In this document: piece after piece, positions 1 through 9,738 of the stretch
Position numbering within the stretch: the first letter of the stretch is position 1
Layout: each line of letters starts with the position of its first letter
Assembly (NCBI GenBank): GCA_036362985.1
Contig: JAYGXS010000003.1
Coordinates: forward strand, 2,473,565 to 2,537,564
Length of the DNA: 64,000 nucleotides
Direction: 5' to 3'
Source of the DNA: Ligula intestinalis
Taxonomy: Eukaryota > Platyhelminthes > Cestoda > Diphyllobothriidea > Diphyllobothriidae
Position numbers and translations under genes: made by a program
Notes under the pieces: model-generated
Databases searched by the model: none
What the model saw: only the letters and a program-made list of their open reading frames with translations
Told to the model about the DNA's origin: nothing

Positions 1-324
1 TCTCGCTTTTTTCTCGGGACTATTCTCTTTTTGCCTGGTATAGGAGTGGGCGACTGGGTTTACCACGGTGACGTCAGAAACATTTTGCGCGTATTTTTCT
101 ATCTGTCTGGTCCCAAATAATCCGACTGGTTACCTTCAGACTAGATAGTTTACCCTGTCTCGTCTCACGGAGAGCTGACTTACTGAGATGGTTTGGCTTA
201 ACAGCAGACCCAGTTTCTGAGGATCATTTTAGAGCAGTACTGAAACGTGTTCACATGATGGCCTTTCTAGGCAAACTTACGTCATTTAATCTGACGCAGG
301 CTTGGTTGAACTCAAACGCACCCC
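1..324. other. No gene recognised
   Basis: No open frame with a recognisable domain and no repeat shared with the rest of the window was seen here. Confidence 0.5.
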
Positions 325-651
325 ATCCCTGTGTTTGTAACACGCGTCTTTCATTGTCAGTTATTGTCATTTGACACTGGAATTGTTTTGACTGCTTTAG
401 GTAGATTAAATTCCGTTAACGTCTTGAGCTTCATTATAATTACATTTAGCAGTTATAGGTGAGCACAGTTCCAGATGACACTTGTTTTAAACACCGCGAG
501 CAGATGCCTACAATTCAATTAGGTAAATTCCGATGTTTGTGCCCCTGAACTTTGAATAAGATTGAATTTTAATCCGAAACATTAAATAGCAGTTCGTAGT
601 TTCCGACCTATTAGCGGCAGATTGACTCTAGCCTGCATGTTGGCTTTGAAT

Positions 652-663
652 TCTTCGGTAGCT
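652..663. repeat. Target-site duplication, left (PLE pair)
   Basis: TCTTCGGTAGCT here and TCTTTGGTAGCT at 1690-1701 (11 of 12 identical) flank the PLE pair. The second tandem unit has a single related sequence at about 2438-2449 with no insert, so it acts as the empty site. Confidence 0.7.
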
Positions 664-735
664 TAAAAACAACGTTTCCCTGGTGCCAGTCTAAATATGG
701 CATTAACAGCAAAATGATGTATTGGATCCATATCA

Positions 736-754
736 TTTTGAGAGAGATCGTCAG
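736..754 (-). ncRNA. Hammerhead-like core, left arm
   Basis: Minus strand reads CTGACGA, seven bases, then CAAAA. The partner motif at 1625-1643 has CGAAA, so this copy has lost the conserved G. It is probably a decayed PLE ribozyme remnant. Confidence 0.3.
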
Positions 755-966
755 TTGCCGCCTCTCATTACTTAATGTGAATCACAAAAGAGAAGATACA
801 CAATAAATTCATACAGAAAAATCGATTTAAACATGAGGTCATAAGAAGTGGCCAATTGGCTAATCAATACCATGAGAAGTTCAAACGCTATGTTCAGCAA
901 AAATAACAGGGAAAAACATATGAGGTAACAACTTAGGAGGAAAAATTTGTGAAGAGGGAGCCAATG

Positions 967-1117
967 TTACCAAAGCAAAGTAAGGTTCACTACATGTTCC
1001 AACTGCTTACATAGGTCAGGTTTGACCCGCCGAATGTACGCTGTCTCCAGGTAGCCTAATGTGCGAGTTTTTCATACTCGAACAAGTACTCGGACGGACG
1101 TTTTGGGGTCAACAGAA
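967..1117 (-). pseudogene. PLE GIY-YIG C-terminal fragment (lineage B, left arm)
   Basis: Minus-strand translation contains LRY/LGYLE-TAYIRRVKPDLC and KQLEHVVNLTLLW before a stop at 967-969. This matches the plus copy ending at 1423 and the lineage B protein at 37355-37789. One in-frame stop lies in the RVLVRV segment. Only the part after the catalytic core is present, because the arm joins the plus copy head-to-head at about 1119. It is a dead retroelement fragment. Confidence 0.75.
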
Positions 1118-1423
1118 TTTACACGTACATGTACTTGCGGATGCAAGTACATATGGCAAACACAGAGGCAACTGGCCATCAGAGCTAAGGAACATTTACC
1201 TAGCTGGCTAAGGAAACAAGAAAACAGAATTCCCCGGTCATCAATTGCGGATCATCTGTTAGACTGGGGCCATTCTTTTGACCCAAATACGTTATTCCGA
1301 GTACTTGTTCGGCAACGAACAACTCGTACTTTACGCTACCTGGAGGCAGCCTACATACGGCGGGTCAAACCCGACCTGTGTTACCAGTTGGAGCATGTAG
1401 TGAACCTTACTCTGCTTTGGTAA
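1118..1423 (+). pseudogene. PLE GIY-YIG endonuclease fragment (lineage B)
   Basis: About 101 codons with the PLE-type GIY-YIG signature: TCTCGCKYIWQTQRQL, then RAKEHLPSWL, then HLLDWGHSFDP and the tail AAYIRRVKPDLC. In PLEs this nuclease lies downstream of the reverse transcriptase and nicks target DNA. The usual YIGRT appears as YIWQT, so a key glycine is lost. An upstream ATG at 1061 lies in the inverted left arm and gives a chimeric start, which is not the biological one. The stop is at 1421-1423. The RT and the start of the linker are missing (5' truncation). Confidence 0.8.
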
Positions 1424-1624
1424 CATTGGCTCCCTCTTCATACATTTTTCCGCCTAAGTTGTTGCCTCAAATGCTTTTTTGCTGACCATAGCGTTTGATC
1501 TTCTCATGTTATTGATTAGTCAATTGGCCACTTCTTATGACCTTGTGTTTATATCGATTTTCCTGTATGAATTCATTGTGTACCTTCTCTGTTGTGATTC
1601 ACGTTAAGTAATGAGAGGTGGCAA

Positions 1625-1643
1625 CTGACGAGCTCACTCGAAA
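1625..1643 (+). ncRNA. Hammerhead-like core in PLE 3' region
   Basis: Sense-strand CTGACGAG, six bases, then CGAAAT, about 200 nt after the ORF stop. The CTGANGA and GAAA parts match the hammerhead catalytic core. Stem II would be minimal. The same arrangement recurs in the lineage B copy at 37157-37175. Minimal hammerheads are reported for PLE flanking repeats. Confidence 0.45.
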
Positions 1644-1689
1644 TTATATGGATCCAATAAATCATTTTGCTGTTTTTGCCATATTTAAA

Positions 1690-1701
1690 TCTTTGGTAGC
1701 T
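1690..1701. repeat. Target-site duplication, right (PLE pair)
   Basis: TCTTTGGTAGCT, partner of 652-663. Confidence 0.7.
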
Positions 1702-2099
1702 GTTCACACTAAATGGAAATAAATTCTATACTAATGGATTACACCGTCCATGGACGCAAATGGTCACTGCGCGTTGCTCTTATGATGTTGACGTAATGTT
1801 CTTTACGGTTTACCTTATGGTGGATATTAGTTCGAATAGGACCTATAAGGTCCATCCCTCACGATTTTGACATTTCGAAACTGTAACAGTCACAATCGGC
1901 TACTTTTCAATGCGATTACGTGCAGTTTGTTTCTTTTAAAGCTTCTTGTAACGCTTGTCTAAACCGTGAGACCAAATTGCAATTTATGTTGGAATTCACA
2001 CGTTTAACAAACCTACGTTCGTTATTGGCTTGGGAAACGAACGCAGCCGTTAACTTTACAGCCATTTATAGCCTTTTATCCATTTATGAGATGCCTGAT

Positions 2100-2790
2100 G
2101 CATCCATTTCCCGTGTTTGTCAACACACGAACGTCAACACTGTCATCCCGCAGCTAGCGTTGTTACCGGTCAATTATTCTCGTTTGACACTTGAGTTGTT
2201 TTGACTGCTTGGGGATAAATCAAGGTCCTTTAACGTCTTGAGCTTCATTGTAATTACATTTAACCGTTATAGACAAGGACTGTTCCATATGTTTGGCTCA
2301 TGACACCCCTTTTAAACGCAGTGAGCAGGCAGCTTACATCTCTGAAATTTGAATAAGTCTAAATTTGTATCCGGAACATAAAAGATCAGTCTGTCATTTC
2401 AGACCTTTGAGTGGCAGTGTTCATCTTGACTTTGAATCCCTTGGAAGCTGTTAACAGTGAACGGACGATAACGCTGTAAAAATGCAACAAACCGTCAATG
2501 AACGCAGCTGGTCACTCAGGTGCATTACTGTGCGTTACTCTAACGGTTTGCTGTCTGAATGATATTAATTTGAATAGGATTCACTAGGCCCAACCCTCAC
2601 GATTTTGACAGTTCCAAACTATAACACACCCAATCTGTTATTTTTCAATACGCTTTAGTGAAGTTCTTTCTTTTTTAAAGCTTCTTGCAGAGTTTGATTA
2701 AACCGTGAGACCAAATTTTGTTGGAAGTCGAACCGACGGGAGTAGGGTCTAACAAACCTACGTTTATTATTGGCTTGAAAAACCATCGTT
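2100..2790. repeat. Tandem ~750 bp unit, copy 2
   Basis: Uninterrupted second copy of the unit described at 325-2047. It keeps the empty target site at about 2438-2449. No coding potential is recognised. Confidence 0.8.
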
Positions 2791-3033
2791 GACGTTGTGT
2801 CCTTAGCCAGTCATACCAGGCCCTGGGTGGTACACCATCTCTGTTCATCAAATGCCCAATGCTTTAAGCAAAGAGCCACAGGTTCGTTGTCTTGCTGGTT
2901 TTGATAGGAAATATTGACATTTGTTGATTAACGCTCACTGGCCGTCTATCTTGTCTTGCTTGGCAATTTTAATCAGCCAGCACTAGTAGTGGATGAGCAG
3001 ATTAAGAGTGGGCCTCAAAAGCAGAATGGACTA

Positions 3034-3172
3034 GTGAGTTTCTTTAGCGATTGGTGAGCCTAAACCGACACAGAGAAGAGCCCGTGCCTCCATGGTTAGA
3101 ACATTGGACCTATGATCAACAGATCGTTGTTACGAACCTCGGGTTTAGCACCACTTTTGGTTCACTAGAACC
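3034..3172 (+). repeat. SINE-1 fragment (tRNA-related)
   Basis: Starts with GTGAGTTTCTTTAGCGATTGG, the module that precedes the tRNA-like head in other SINE-1 copies. It then has an A-box-like GGTTAGAACATTGGAC and a B-box-like GTTACGAACCTCGGGT followed by AGCACCAC. It is internally deleted relative to the copy at 24090. Confidence 0.6.
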
Positions 3173-3648
3173 TACATATATTATCGTCTTCAAAAACCAT
3201 TGCGCGAAGTTGTGGAAGACCTGCCAGCCTACGTAAGAATAAATGGCCACAAAGTCCAGTGAGTTCAATTAAGATGTTGACGCACGCAGCGCGTAGGCAC
3301 TTTTTATCGCCGGCTAAAAGTACTTAGTGGAAAGAATCGATGTGTGCGCGTTAGTGAACCCAGATTGCTTTAAAAGTACTTGCTGTGATCAGTCATTGAA
3401 CCAAACGACATAATTTTAAACGTGAAAAATGGTAGAAACGACGCTGCTTCTTCATTTGAAACCAAACATTATCATCAACCATAAACTAATTTCTCTCAGA
3501 AAAAAATGCAGCCCTCGATGTAGGAAATGCAGACTCGGTTTAGTCAGACTATATCCAGAAATCCACCCCCCCCCCTTCTGCTCGGCGCACGGAAGCCATC
3601 ATTATTTCAGTGACAGATTTTTGGTAGGCGGGTTTAGCAGAGTTGCTT
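3173..3648. other. No gene recognised
   Basis: Only short open frames without recognisable domains. There is a C-run at about 3566-3575. Confidence 0.4.
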
Positions 3649-3649
3649 A

Positions 3650-3890
3650 ATTCAGTTGACTCAATTGGGAAAATTTCGCGGCCTCGGTGGGCGTCAAAAC
3701 CACACAGCAGGGAAGGCTTTTGTGCAGCCAATACTCTGCCATTGAGCTACAAAGCTCGCCCTGCGCCGGGAATATAATCATATATGGGTTGATTTTACCC
3801 GCCCAACTTACTGCTCGTAGGGTATCCACCATTCGGCACAGCAAACTGACTCTCCGGGCAGTCACTACAGGCAAAGCGGCGAAATGCCAG
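3650..3890 (-). repeat. SINE-2 copy a (tRNA-related)
   Basis: Minus strand reads TAGCTCAATGGCAGAGTATT (A-box-like), then GTGGTTTTGACGCCCACCG (B-box-like), then a conserved tail GAGGCCGCGAAA. Four copies (3650, 4845, 13905, 14195) share this head, the tail, and an upstream block containing ACCCRCCCARC and a CTGACT-GTC-GGCAG segment. All are on the minus strand. Short SINE with pol III boxes; no protein. Confidence 0.65.
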
Positions 3891-4182
3891 AGATAGTTCG
3901 GAGAAAGGGGCGATCGCTGGTATTAGGAGTCTATTAGCCTGCGGTTTCGGATTTTCGCTCGAATCCACCCCAAAAGCTGGAGGCCCACGGAGTGCAGTAT
4001 TTATAGGAAGCAGCCGCCATGCCACCTTATCTGTTAACTCCCCTTTATCGCTGGGGACTGTTCTTGACGCGGCGATTGCTCATTAATGGATGTAAATTGT
4101 TGCAATTGCATCGGTGATTTGGTTCGCTGATATTGAGGCCCTTTGTCTCCCGCATGACTAAGGACTCGGTCAATGCAAAACT

Positions 4183-4410
4183 TCAGCATGGGATATGGAG
4201 CAGGAAGGTTATTTTGCTAACCAATGGACTGTGGTTAGAGGGACAAAGTTTCGAATGGCTGTCATACCTTGCCAGAATTTCAACCTCGTCCAACTGAAGG
4301 GGGTAGTCGGGTCCTGTCGTATAAACTGCGACCCCATATTTGGCCTCCTGCCTCCCCAGGTGTTCATCCATCCGCGCGAAGACTAACTTCCCAGTTTCTT
4401 TAACATTGTG
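4183..4410 (-). pseudogene. PLE GIY-YIG fragment (lineage C-like)
   Basis: Minus-strand translation contains ETGKLVFARMDEHLGRQE, then VYTTGPDYPLQLDEVEILAR. This corresponds to the stretch from the GxTGR helix through the conserved HTTGPGH-x-FxFDEAEILAR block of PLE GIY-YIG domains, seen also at 32690-33052. The upstream GIY motif and the C-terminal tail are missing or out of frame. It is an isolated decayed fragment. Confidence 0.65.
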
Positions 4411-4844
4411 TTTTTCCCGAAACTGTTCGGATTCAGCACTCTTTTCTGTTACTGTCTTTTATGTTGGGTCCACGCTGGAATCATGAACACCAGGCCAACA
4501 AGCGTCTTGTTCCAGCAATCACATCTTATAAACTGGTTTACCCATAACAGTCTCTATAGACCGGCGACCTGCCTTGTGACCTGGATGCGTTTCCTGATTT
4601 GTCATCATTAGGGTGATTGCTTGTGACATTTTTCACTGAGGTGCTCTTTAAGACTGTTTATTGCTTTATTTAGACCAGAAAAGGTGCTGAGGCAGCCGCT
4701 TAACTCGTTGATGCTTTCTAATGGCTCTGTGCTGGAATAAATAGTCCCTCTCTCCCTGCGTTATCCCAAGAAGTTGCAAACATCAAAAGTATGTTATATC
4801 GTGCAGTTGGTAGGTACTTGAGTGTAGTATATAAAGGCGTTACT
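4411..4844. other. No gene recognised
   Basis: No domain or repeat match within the window. Confidence 0.4.
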
Positions 4845-5040
4845 TTGATCCAATTCTGAAGAACTTTTCCGTCTCGGCAGGATTTGAACCTACTGCAGCA
4901 AGGGTCAAACTTTAGCACAGCAGATGCTCTAGCTACTCAATCCCTCGCTAGGATCATTTTACCCACCCAGCCGACTGCAAATTATGGAATCCACTAATTT
5001 TGATACTGACTGTCTAAGCATAATTTCCTGTCGGTCAATT
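4845..5040 (-). repeat. SINE-2 copy b (best B box)
   Basis: Minus strand has TAGCTAGAGCATCTG (A-box-like, 4921-4935) and GGTTCAAATCC (near-perfect B box, 4880-4890), about 40 bp apart. It has the SINE-2 tail next to CTTCAGAATTGGATC. The flanking block ACCCACCCAGCCGACTGC matches the other copies. It is not called a tRNA gene because no closed acceptor stem is evident and the sequence repeats as a family. Confidence 0.65.
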
Positions 5041-5223
5041 TTCTGAAATTAAGGTGATCTCAGCCACCATCGATGCTGGCATGCTCGGACTAAGCACATT
5101 TTTTTCGATCGATGTACCCAAATTATGGCCCTCTAGTCATATACAGGCGTTCACAAGGACATACTGTTGGTTCAGCGAAAATTCCCATTTCTACGATTGA
5201 AAAGTCGTGATGGCAAACGATCG

Positions 5224-5244
5224 TTTTCGGTCATTCATTGTCAG
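5224..5244 (-). ncRNA. Hammerhead-like core in PLE A1 3' region
   Basis: Minus strand CCTGACAATG, then ACCGAAAACG, about 100 nt past the stop. The sister copy at 8084-8104 has the intact CTGACGA, so this copy is mutated (G to A). Confidence 0.35.
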
Positions 5245-5340
5245 GCCAGTACATGACATGGGGAATAAAATAAGTCAATAAATTACAGCGATTATATAAT
5301 CGTCAAATTAAAGGAAGGGGGAGGAAAAGGGTGAGGGTAA

Positions 5341-5937
5341 TTAAGCAGCTGAGTTTTCCCTCGTCTCCTGAACGCGGGCGCTTGCATGGGTAGGACGCTG
5401 GTTGCCATGCCCAGATGAGACAAGGGGGATGTTCTCGCGGTCCGCGAGTTGAGTTCTGTATGTCAACCGTGCAGCTAGTGCTTGAATTTTCTCCGAAGCT
5501 TCGTCTTCTGTGGCTTCAGTACGTGTTGGATTTCCGCGTGCAGTCGGCCAAGGGTGGCCGATGGCTTGAACCAGCGCCTTTTGACAGCATAGAATGAGTT
5601 TTGCTAGCCGGATTGCCACTGCTTCTGCTGTGGCTAACACCCGTTTGCGCAGGCCTTTGGAGAAGTGCGTTGGCATGTGGTATATGACCCGAAAGGCTTC
5701 ACTGGCGTCCAATTGGTGGTTTGTATCAATTAGGTGGGCGAGGATTGAGCTGGAGGTCGGTCTATTCTCCCCTCTGCTGAGCCAAGCTGGTATGTGCTCG
5801 CGCATTCTCTTCTCCAGACGTCGCGTTGTTCGGCCAATATAGCCCGCTCCACAGGAACAGGTGAACGAATAGCTGCACATAGATGTGGCTTGAAACCGTA
5901 GCCTGTCCTTACCTCCCATTCGTAGGCCCAGAATCAC
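5341..5937 (-). pseudogene. PLE GIY-YIG endonuclease C-terminal ORF (lineage A)
   Basis: Open for 198 codons. The GIY-YIG core is at residues 21-48 (SFTCSCGAGYIGRTTRR, then MREH), with the conserved SSSILAHLIDTNHQLDASEAF block after it and the family tail VLATAEAVAIRLAKLILCCQK. The two cysteines of TCSC are part of the PLE-specific insertion before the GIY-YIG strand. The nuclease would nick target DNA for PLE insertion. The frame lacks any RT, so this is a 5'-truncated copy. The ATG is simply the first in the remaining frame. The nuclease part itself is undamaged by stops, which suggests a relatively young insertion. Confidence 0.8.
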
Positions 5938-5945
5938 TCAATTTG

Positions 5946-6190
5946 CACATCCCACGAGAGGCTAGCACGTGATGGTCTTAGGTCGAATTTGTATACTTTG
6001 ATCTGGGTTAGGAACGGCTAGCAGTAGTTTTAAATTTCGAAGAATCATCGAGAGCTTACTGAGTTTTTGAATATCAGGTGATCTGTTGTCTCGAGCGGCT
6101 CGCGGTGGCCAATAGTTGTGACGACCAGTCAGCTCTGCTCATCGATATAAGTAACAAATAAATAAAATTAATTTTTTTATTAAGAAGAGT
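5946..6190. other. No gene recognised
   Basis: Short spacer between two PLE copies. No feature seen. Confidence 0.4.
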
Positions 6191-6194
6191 TTTT

Positions 6195-6785
6195 TGCGAG
6201 CATACGTAACTTTCGATAAATTCTCTTCGGCCGTAACATTTATATAAGGAGGGTGTACAAAGTAACATGCTGGTACTTATGCTATCACAAAACGCAAATT
6301 AGTCATGGGGATAAGGGGGGACGTGTTGTTGATAGTAATTAGCGGGTTGCAAGTTGATGAGGGTTTGTTGAGTCTGGACAGGGGATAGGGGGATTGAAGT
6401 GGTAGAAAGCACGAAAAGATGCAGGTAGTTGCGTAACTGTTGGCCATGCCAAGCTCGGGGCTTGCAAGAGGTTCTTCTGCGAGCACAAGACCGGCTTCCT
6501 TAACTGGATCGCGGTTGCTTCTGGTGTTGCCAGCAAACGCTGACCCAGGAACTTTGGGTTGTTTGGCGAGACCTTGTAAGTTACCTTAAAGGCTTCGCTG
6601 GGGTCCACAGGATGTCCGGAGTCAACCCTGTGGGCAAGGATAGAGCTATTGATGCTTTTAAATTCGCCTTTGGCCAACCATGCCGGGTGGTGCCCCGTAT
6701 TCTTTTTGGTAAGCGCCGACTCGTGCGACCGATATAACCTGCTCCACAGGAAAAAGTGAATGAATGCATACATACTTATAAGGGT
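6195..6785 (-). mobile_element. 5'-truncated PLE, lineage A2
   Basis: C-terminal GIY-YIG fragment plus 3' tail. The 3' end GAGCATACGT...TTCTCTTCGG at about 6198-6228 matches the end of the longer A2 copy at 18118. Truncated at about 6785, just before the conserved CIHSFTFSC start of the domain. Confidence 0.75.
6339..6773 (-). pseudogene. PLE GIY-YIG fragment with frameshift (lineage A2)
   Basis: The N-terminal part HSFTFSCGAGYIGRTSRRL reads in one frame. The rest, from KSINSSILAHRVDSGHPVD through LLATPEATAIQLRKPVLC, reads in another. One frameshift near 6690-6720 therefore breaks the domain. The C-terminal part matches the A2 copy at 18200-19230 closely (KPVLCSQKNLLQAPSLAWPT). It is a dead copy of the PLE endonuclease. 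Confidence 0.75.
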
Positions 6786-6789
6786 ACGT

Positions 6790-8060
6790 TTAATATTCTT
6801 TAAACGCTTCGGTTTTCGTCAAAACCCTGTATACTGAGGTGTTTCATTTCTTTATCCATATCTACTTTCCACTTCTGGGTCTTCAGATAATATGTCGAAA
6901 TACGTCCAGCTTCCATCCATATTTTTCCAAAGAAGTCTTCTTTCTGCATGTCTTTGGGATTGGTCATTAGTGTGTGCACTAACGCCTAACAAGGCAGAAA
7001 AGGCCTTCCTAGTGTCCCCTGTCTTTGCTGGTAATGTCCTTCTGCCTCGCGGTGAAGGCTCGAGAGAGAGAGAGCTCTAAAGGCATCATGGGGAAACGAA
7101 TGGGTCCTCTGACAGATCGGTGTACGCTTCTATCCCACTGTGCACTAAAATAAGTACGACCTTGATGATGACGTTATCAAAAAACGCATGTGCGACCATT
7201 TTGAAAAATGAAGTAATAATGATCAAGATAAGAAAAGCAGTCGATGAAGCCTGCAGAACAGACAAAAAACCTTCGCGTCATCGTGATTTTGCACAGGTAT
7301 TTCGTTGCCTTTCCCACTTCAGAACTTCCACAGGCTGCCAGAGAATCAGGGAGCCACACATTCTCGTCACCTTGACAGGGAATGTTCACGCTCACGCATG
7401 AGCGATATGCACAAAGATGACTTGAAAGCTACCCTGGGTGGTGCACGTTCACAGCATTCACGTTTGGCTTAGGCAGGGTGTGAACGTCTGCTTGTGGTCT
7501 TTTCGCGCGCACGTGAACGCGAAATCTGGGTTTCGTCCAGTCAAAACTGGCCAATTAACGATAAGGCCGAAGTGGACGTGCTCGCACTCAAGACGTGACG
7601 AATGCCTCGAATTCACACGGGGTCTCTCAGCGCCGAAAAGTCACCCTCCTTCGGCTGCCAACTTTTTCTCACCTCTTCTTCAAAATTTCCAAACCGAATA
7701 CCGTAGTCTTTCAAAGGACTTCCAAGGCCTCCTACCAACTCTGAAGTTTGTAACTACAGGAATCTCACGCTGACATAATCTGCTGCGGCAAAACCTCGTT
7801 CCCTGTCAAAAGAACAGGCATTTGGCGGGCAAGGGCTATTGGATATTTAACGCTGCGAGTAGTGAGTTCATCTACACATAGATAGAGACTGGAGGGTCAT
7901 GCACATTGCTATTATGATATTTTACACCTTGTCTGGTGCATAATCTGACATAACTGACCCTGGAAGTGCATAACACCCACATCTGAGTTTGATTTGAAGC
8001 ATTGTTTTTCAGAAAGGAATTCAAAAACGCAAAGAGGTTTGCAGAATCAAATGAAGTCAT
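6790..8060. other. No gene recognised
   Basis: Open frames of up to about 110 codons occur (for example 7438-7773 plus) but show no recognisable motif or composition. A short GA run sits near 7060-7075. Treated as non-coding. Confidence 0.4.
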
Positions 8061-8083
8061 AGAATTTCGTAAGCAAACGATCG

Positions 8084-8104
8084 TTTTCGGTCATTCATCG
8101 TCAG
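8084..8104 (-). ncRNA. Hammerhead-like core in PLE A1 second copy
   Basis: Minus strand CTGACGATGAATGACCGAAA: perfect CTGACGA and CGAAA, with a very short intervening stretch. Confidence 0.4.
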
Positions 8105-8206
8105 GCCAGTACATGACATGGGGAAAAAAATTGGTCAATTAATTACAGTGATTATATAATCATCAGGTTAAGGAAGGAGGGAGGGAAAGGAAACGGTTGA
8201 GGGTAA

Positions 8207-8372
8207 TTAAGCAGCTGATTTTTCTCTCGTCTCCTGAACGCGGACGCCTGCGCGGGTAGGACGCTGGTTGCCATGCCCAGATGAGACAGGGGGGATGTTC
8301 TCGCGGTCCGCGGATTGAGTTCTGTATGTCAGCCGCGCAGCTTGCGTTTGACTATTCTCCGTAGCTTCGTCT
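8207..8372 (-). pseudogene. PLE ORF C-terminal end, cut by gap (lineage A)
   Basis: Reading from the gap, the frame continues without stops through RLTYRTQSADRENIP, SSGHGNQRPTRAG and VQETREKSAA to the stop at 8207-8209. This is the same C-terminus as the copy ending at 5341 with a few substitutions. The catalytic part would lie in the gap. Confidence 0.75.
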
Positions 8373-8772
8373 NNNNNNNNNNNNNNNNNNNNNNNNNNNN
8401 NNNNNNNNNNNNNNNNNNNNNNNNNNNNNNNNNNNNNNNNNNNNNNNNNNNNNNNNNNNNNNNNNNNNNNNNNNNNNNNNNNNNNNNNNNNNNNNNNNNN
8501 NNNNNNNNNNNNNNNNNNNNNNNNNNNNNNNNNNNNNNNNNNNNNNNNNNNNNNNNNNNNNNNNNNNNNNNNNNNNNNNNNNNNNNNNNNNNNNNNNNNN
8601 NNNNNNNNNNNNNNNNNNNNNNNNNNNNNNNNNNNNNNNNNNNNNNNNNNNNNNNNNNNNNNNNNNNNNNNNNNNNNNNNNNNNNNNNNNNNNNNNNNNN
8701 NNNNNNNNNNNNNNNNNNNNNNNNNNNNNNNNNNNNNNNNNNNNNNNNNNNNNNNNNNNNNNNNNNNNNNNN
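8373..8772. other. Assembly gap (400 N)
   Basis: Run of exactly 400 N. It hides the upstream part of a PLE copy. Confidence 0.99.
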
Positions 8773-9262
8773 CCTTATAGTTGACTTCGTCAACTTGCAG
8801 CTATGGTATTTTGGCTACCATCAAAAGCTAACGGATTGTTTAGGTAAGCATGTGGGTAACACCGATTCCAAGAAGCTAGACAGAGTTAGTCACAGTTTTG
8901 GGGACGACTTGTACATTCGGATGTTCCGCCCTGGCTTTGGCTCTCAGTTCCGTCTGTTTTGTGGCATTTAATTTCTTTCAGTGAACGCCCGTGGGTAGCC
9001 GGTGACTATCTTCATGTGTCATACACTACGTCGACTCAACGCCGCTAACGTGAACTAAGATGCCTTTGATTGATTTCAAGAATCTTGAAAGTGTGTGAGG
9101 GGGGACGGATATCACTGCAGTTCCACCATCGTGGAAGCTCAACAGTCTTTCAGTCATGTGGGCGGCACCCTTATTGCATACTGCAATATCCATCAGGTGT
9201 TTTTCCACACAATACGCAGAGCAATTTCTGACGAAAAATCTACTCACAGCTACTGATTGTTC
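8773..9262. other. No gene recognised
   Basis: Unique-looking sequence after the gap. An open frame continues from the N run to 8971, but most of it is N and the rest has no motif. Confidence 0.4.
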
Positions 9263-9400
9263 GATCATTGATTTCGATGAAGTCCACCCTATGCGCCTAA
9301 AGGTTAGTGCAGTGATATTGACTGGCTACAGGGGCAGCTTTAAAGTGATAGCAAACGTGGTTAATCCCAGCCGTACTCTAAAACTTCACCAGATTGAATC
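9263..9400. repeat. Short dispersed repeat, copy 1
   Basis: The blocks GATTTCGATGAAGTCCACC and TGGTTAATCCCAGCCGTA match 36611-36692 (GATTTAGATGATGCCCACC, CAATCCCGGCTGTAAAATCC). The family is unidentified. Confidence 0.4.
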
Positions 9401-9460
9401 CGTCGTTGGCTGCTTTCTCCAATGCAAGCCATAAGCGCCCCCTAAAGTAGTCTTAGGTGA

Positions 9461-9560
9461 CAAAGGAAGACGACGCTACCACTGGAACAAGAGGTTTATT
9501 TTACTGACGTTTCATATTCCGTCGGGAATCCTTAATCATAGGTAATGGCAGCATAGTCTG
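9461..9560 (-). mobile_element. PLE lineage C terminal fragment
   Basis: Contains the lineage C end CACTGGAACAAGAGGTTTATT, then CTGACGTTTC, then the hairpin ATTCCGTCGGGAAT and TTAATCATAGG. The same block is found at 9739, 11396, 32477 and, inverted, 33161. A (TC)n run follows at about 9576-9592. Confidence 0.75.
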
Positions 9561-9738
9561 AGTCGGGAATCCAGTAGCTCTCTCTCTCTCTCTGTATGAA
9601 GGGAATGTAGGTAGGAAGAACAGTGTCCGTCCCATTGTAAGAAGATTACTTATTATAAGTTGGGGTAATGCAGGTTGGCTTTGCACTATATTAAAAGGGA
9701 AATTAGGGTTACAGTCAATATTAGGGGCAGAGTTGAAG

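Larger units (their letters stand above)
664..1689. mobile_element. Head-to-head pair of Penelope-like 3' ends (lineage B)
   Basis: Positions 691-1119 are the reverse complement of about 1268-1688, at roughly 85-90 percent identity by eye. The left arm encodes a PLE C-terminus on the minus strand. The right part encodes a longer piece of the same protein on the plus strand. The centre (1120-1267) is present only in the plus copy. A 26 nt stretch (664-690) lies between the left target duplication and the left arm and has no partner on the right. PLE copies with inverted flanking repeats are known in the family. The insertion is flanked by a 12 bp duplication. Confidence 0.8.
325..2047. repeat. 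Tandem ~750 bp unit, copy 1 (interrupted)
   Basis: Positions 325-663 align with 2100-2449, and positions 1702-2047 align with 2449-2790. Shared blocks include TTGTTTTGACTGCTT, GTCTTGAGCTTCATT and CCCTCACGATTTTGACA. The two halves are split by about 1 kb of Penelope-like sequence (664-1689). Without that insert the unit is about 750 bp and lies head-to-tail with the second copy. Divergence is substantial (many substitutions and small indels). No coding function is recognised. Confidence 0.8.
5210..5945 (-). mobile_element. 5'-truncated PLE, lineage A (copy A1)
   Basis: Carries the C-terminal GIY-YIG domain (5341-5937) and a 3' untranslated tail to about 5210. The tail and the end of the ORF are nearly identical to 8072-8372, which is in the same orientation 2.8 kb away. 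Truncated upstream at about 5945; no RT is present. Confidence 0.8.
8072..8372 (-). mobile_element. PLE lineage A, second copy of A1, cut by gap
   Basis: Near-identical to 5210-5510 (for example GCCAGTACATGACATGGGG and GGACGCTGGTTGCCATGCCC in both). The copy runs into the run of N at 8373, so its upstream length is unknown. Confidence 0.85.

Noticed and set aside
1061..1117. First 19 codons of the frame starting at 1061
   Set aside because: They come from the inverted left arm and are not PLE protein on this strand.
4880..4935. Possible tRNA gene on the minus strand
   Set aside because: A and B boxes are good, but no closed cloverleaf with an acceptor stem is evident and the sequence is one of four SINE-2 copies.
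7120..7773. Two plus-strand frames of 93 and 111 codons
   Set aside because: No motif, overlapped by an opposite-strand frame, no conserved features.
8315..8971. Long open frames (218 and 154 codons) across the first gap
   Set aside because: Most codons are N. Only the minus-strand PLE frame at 8207-8372 is supported.
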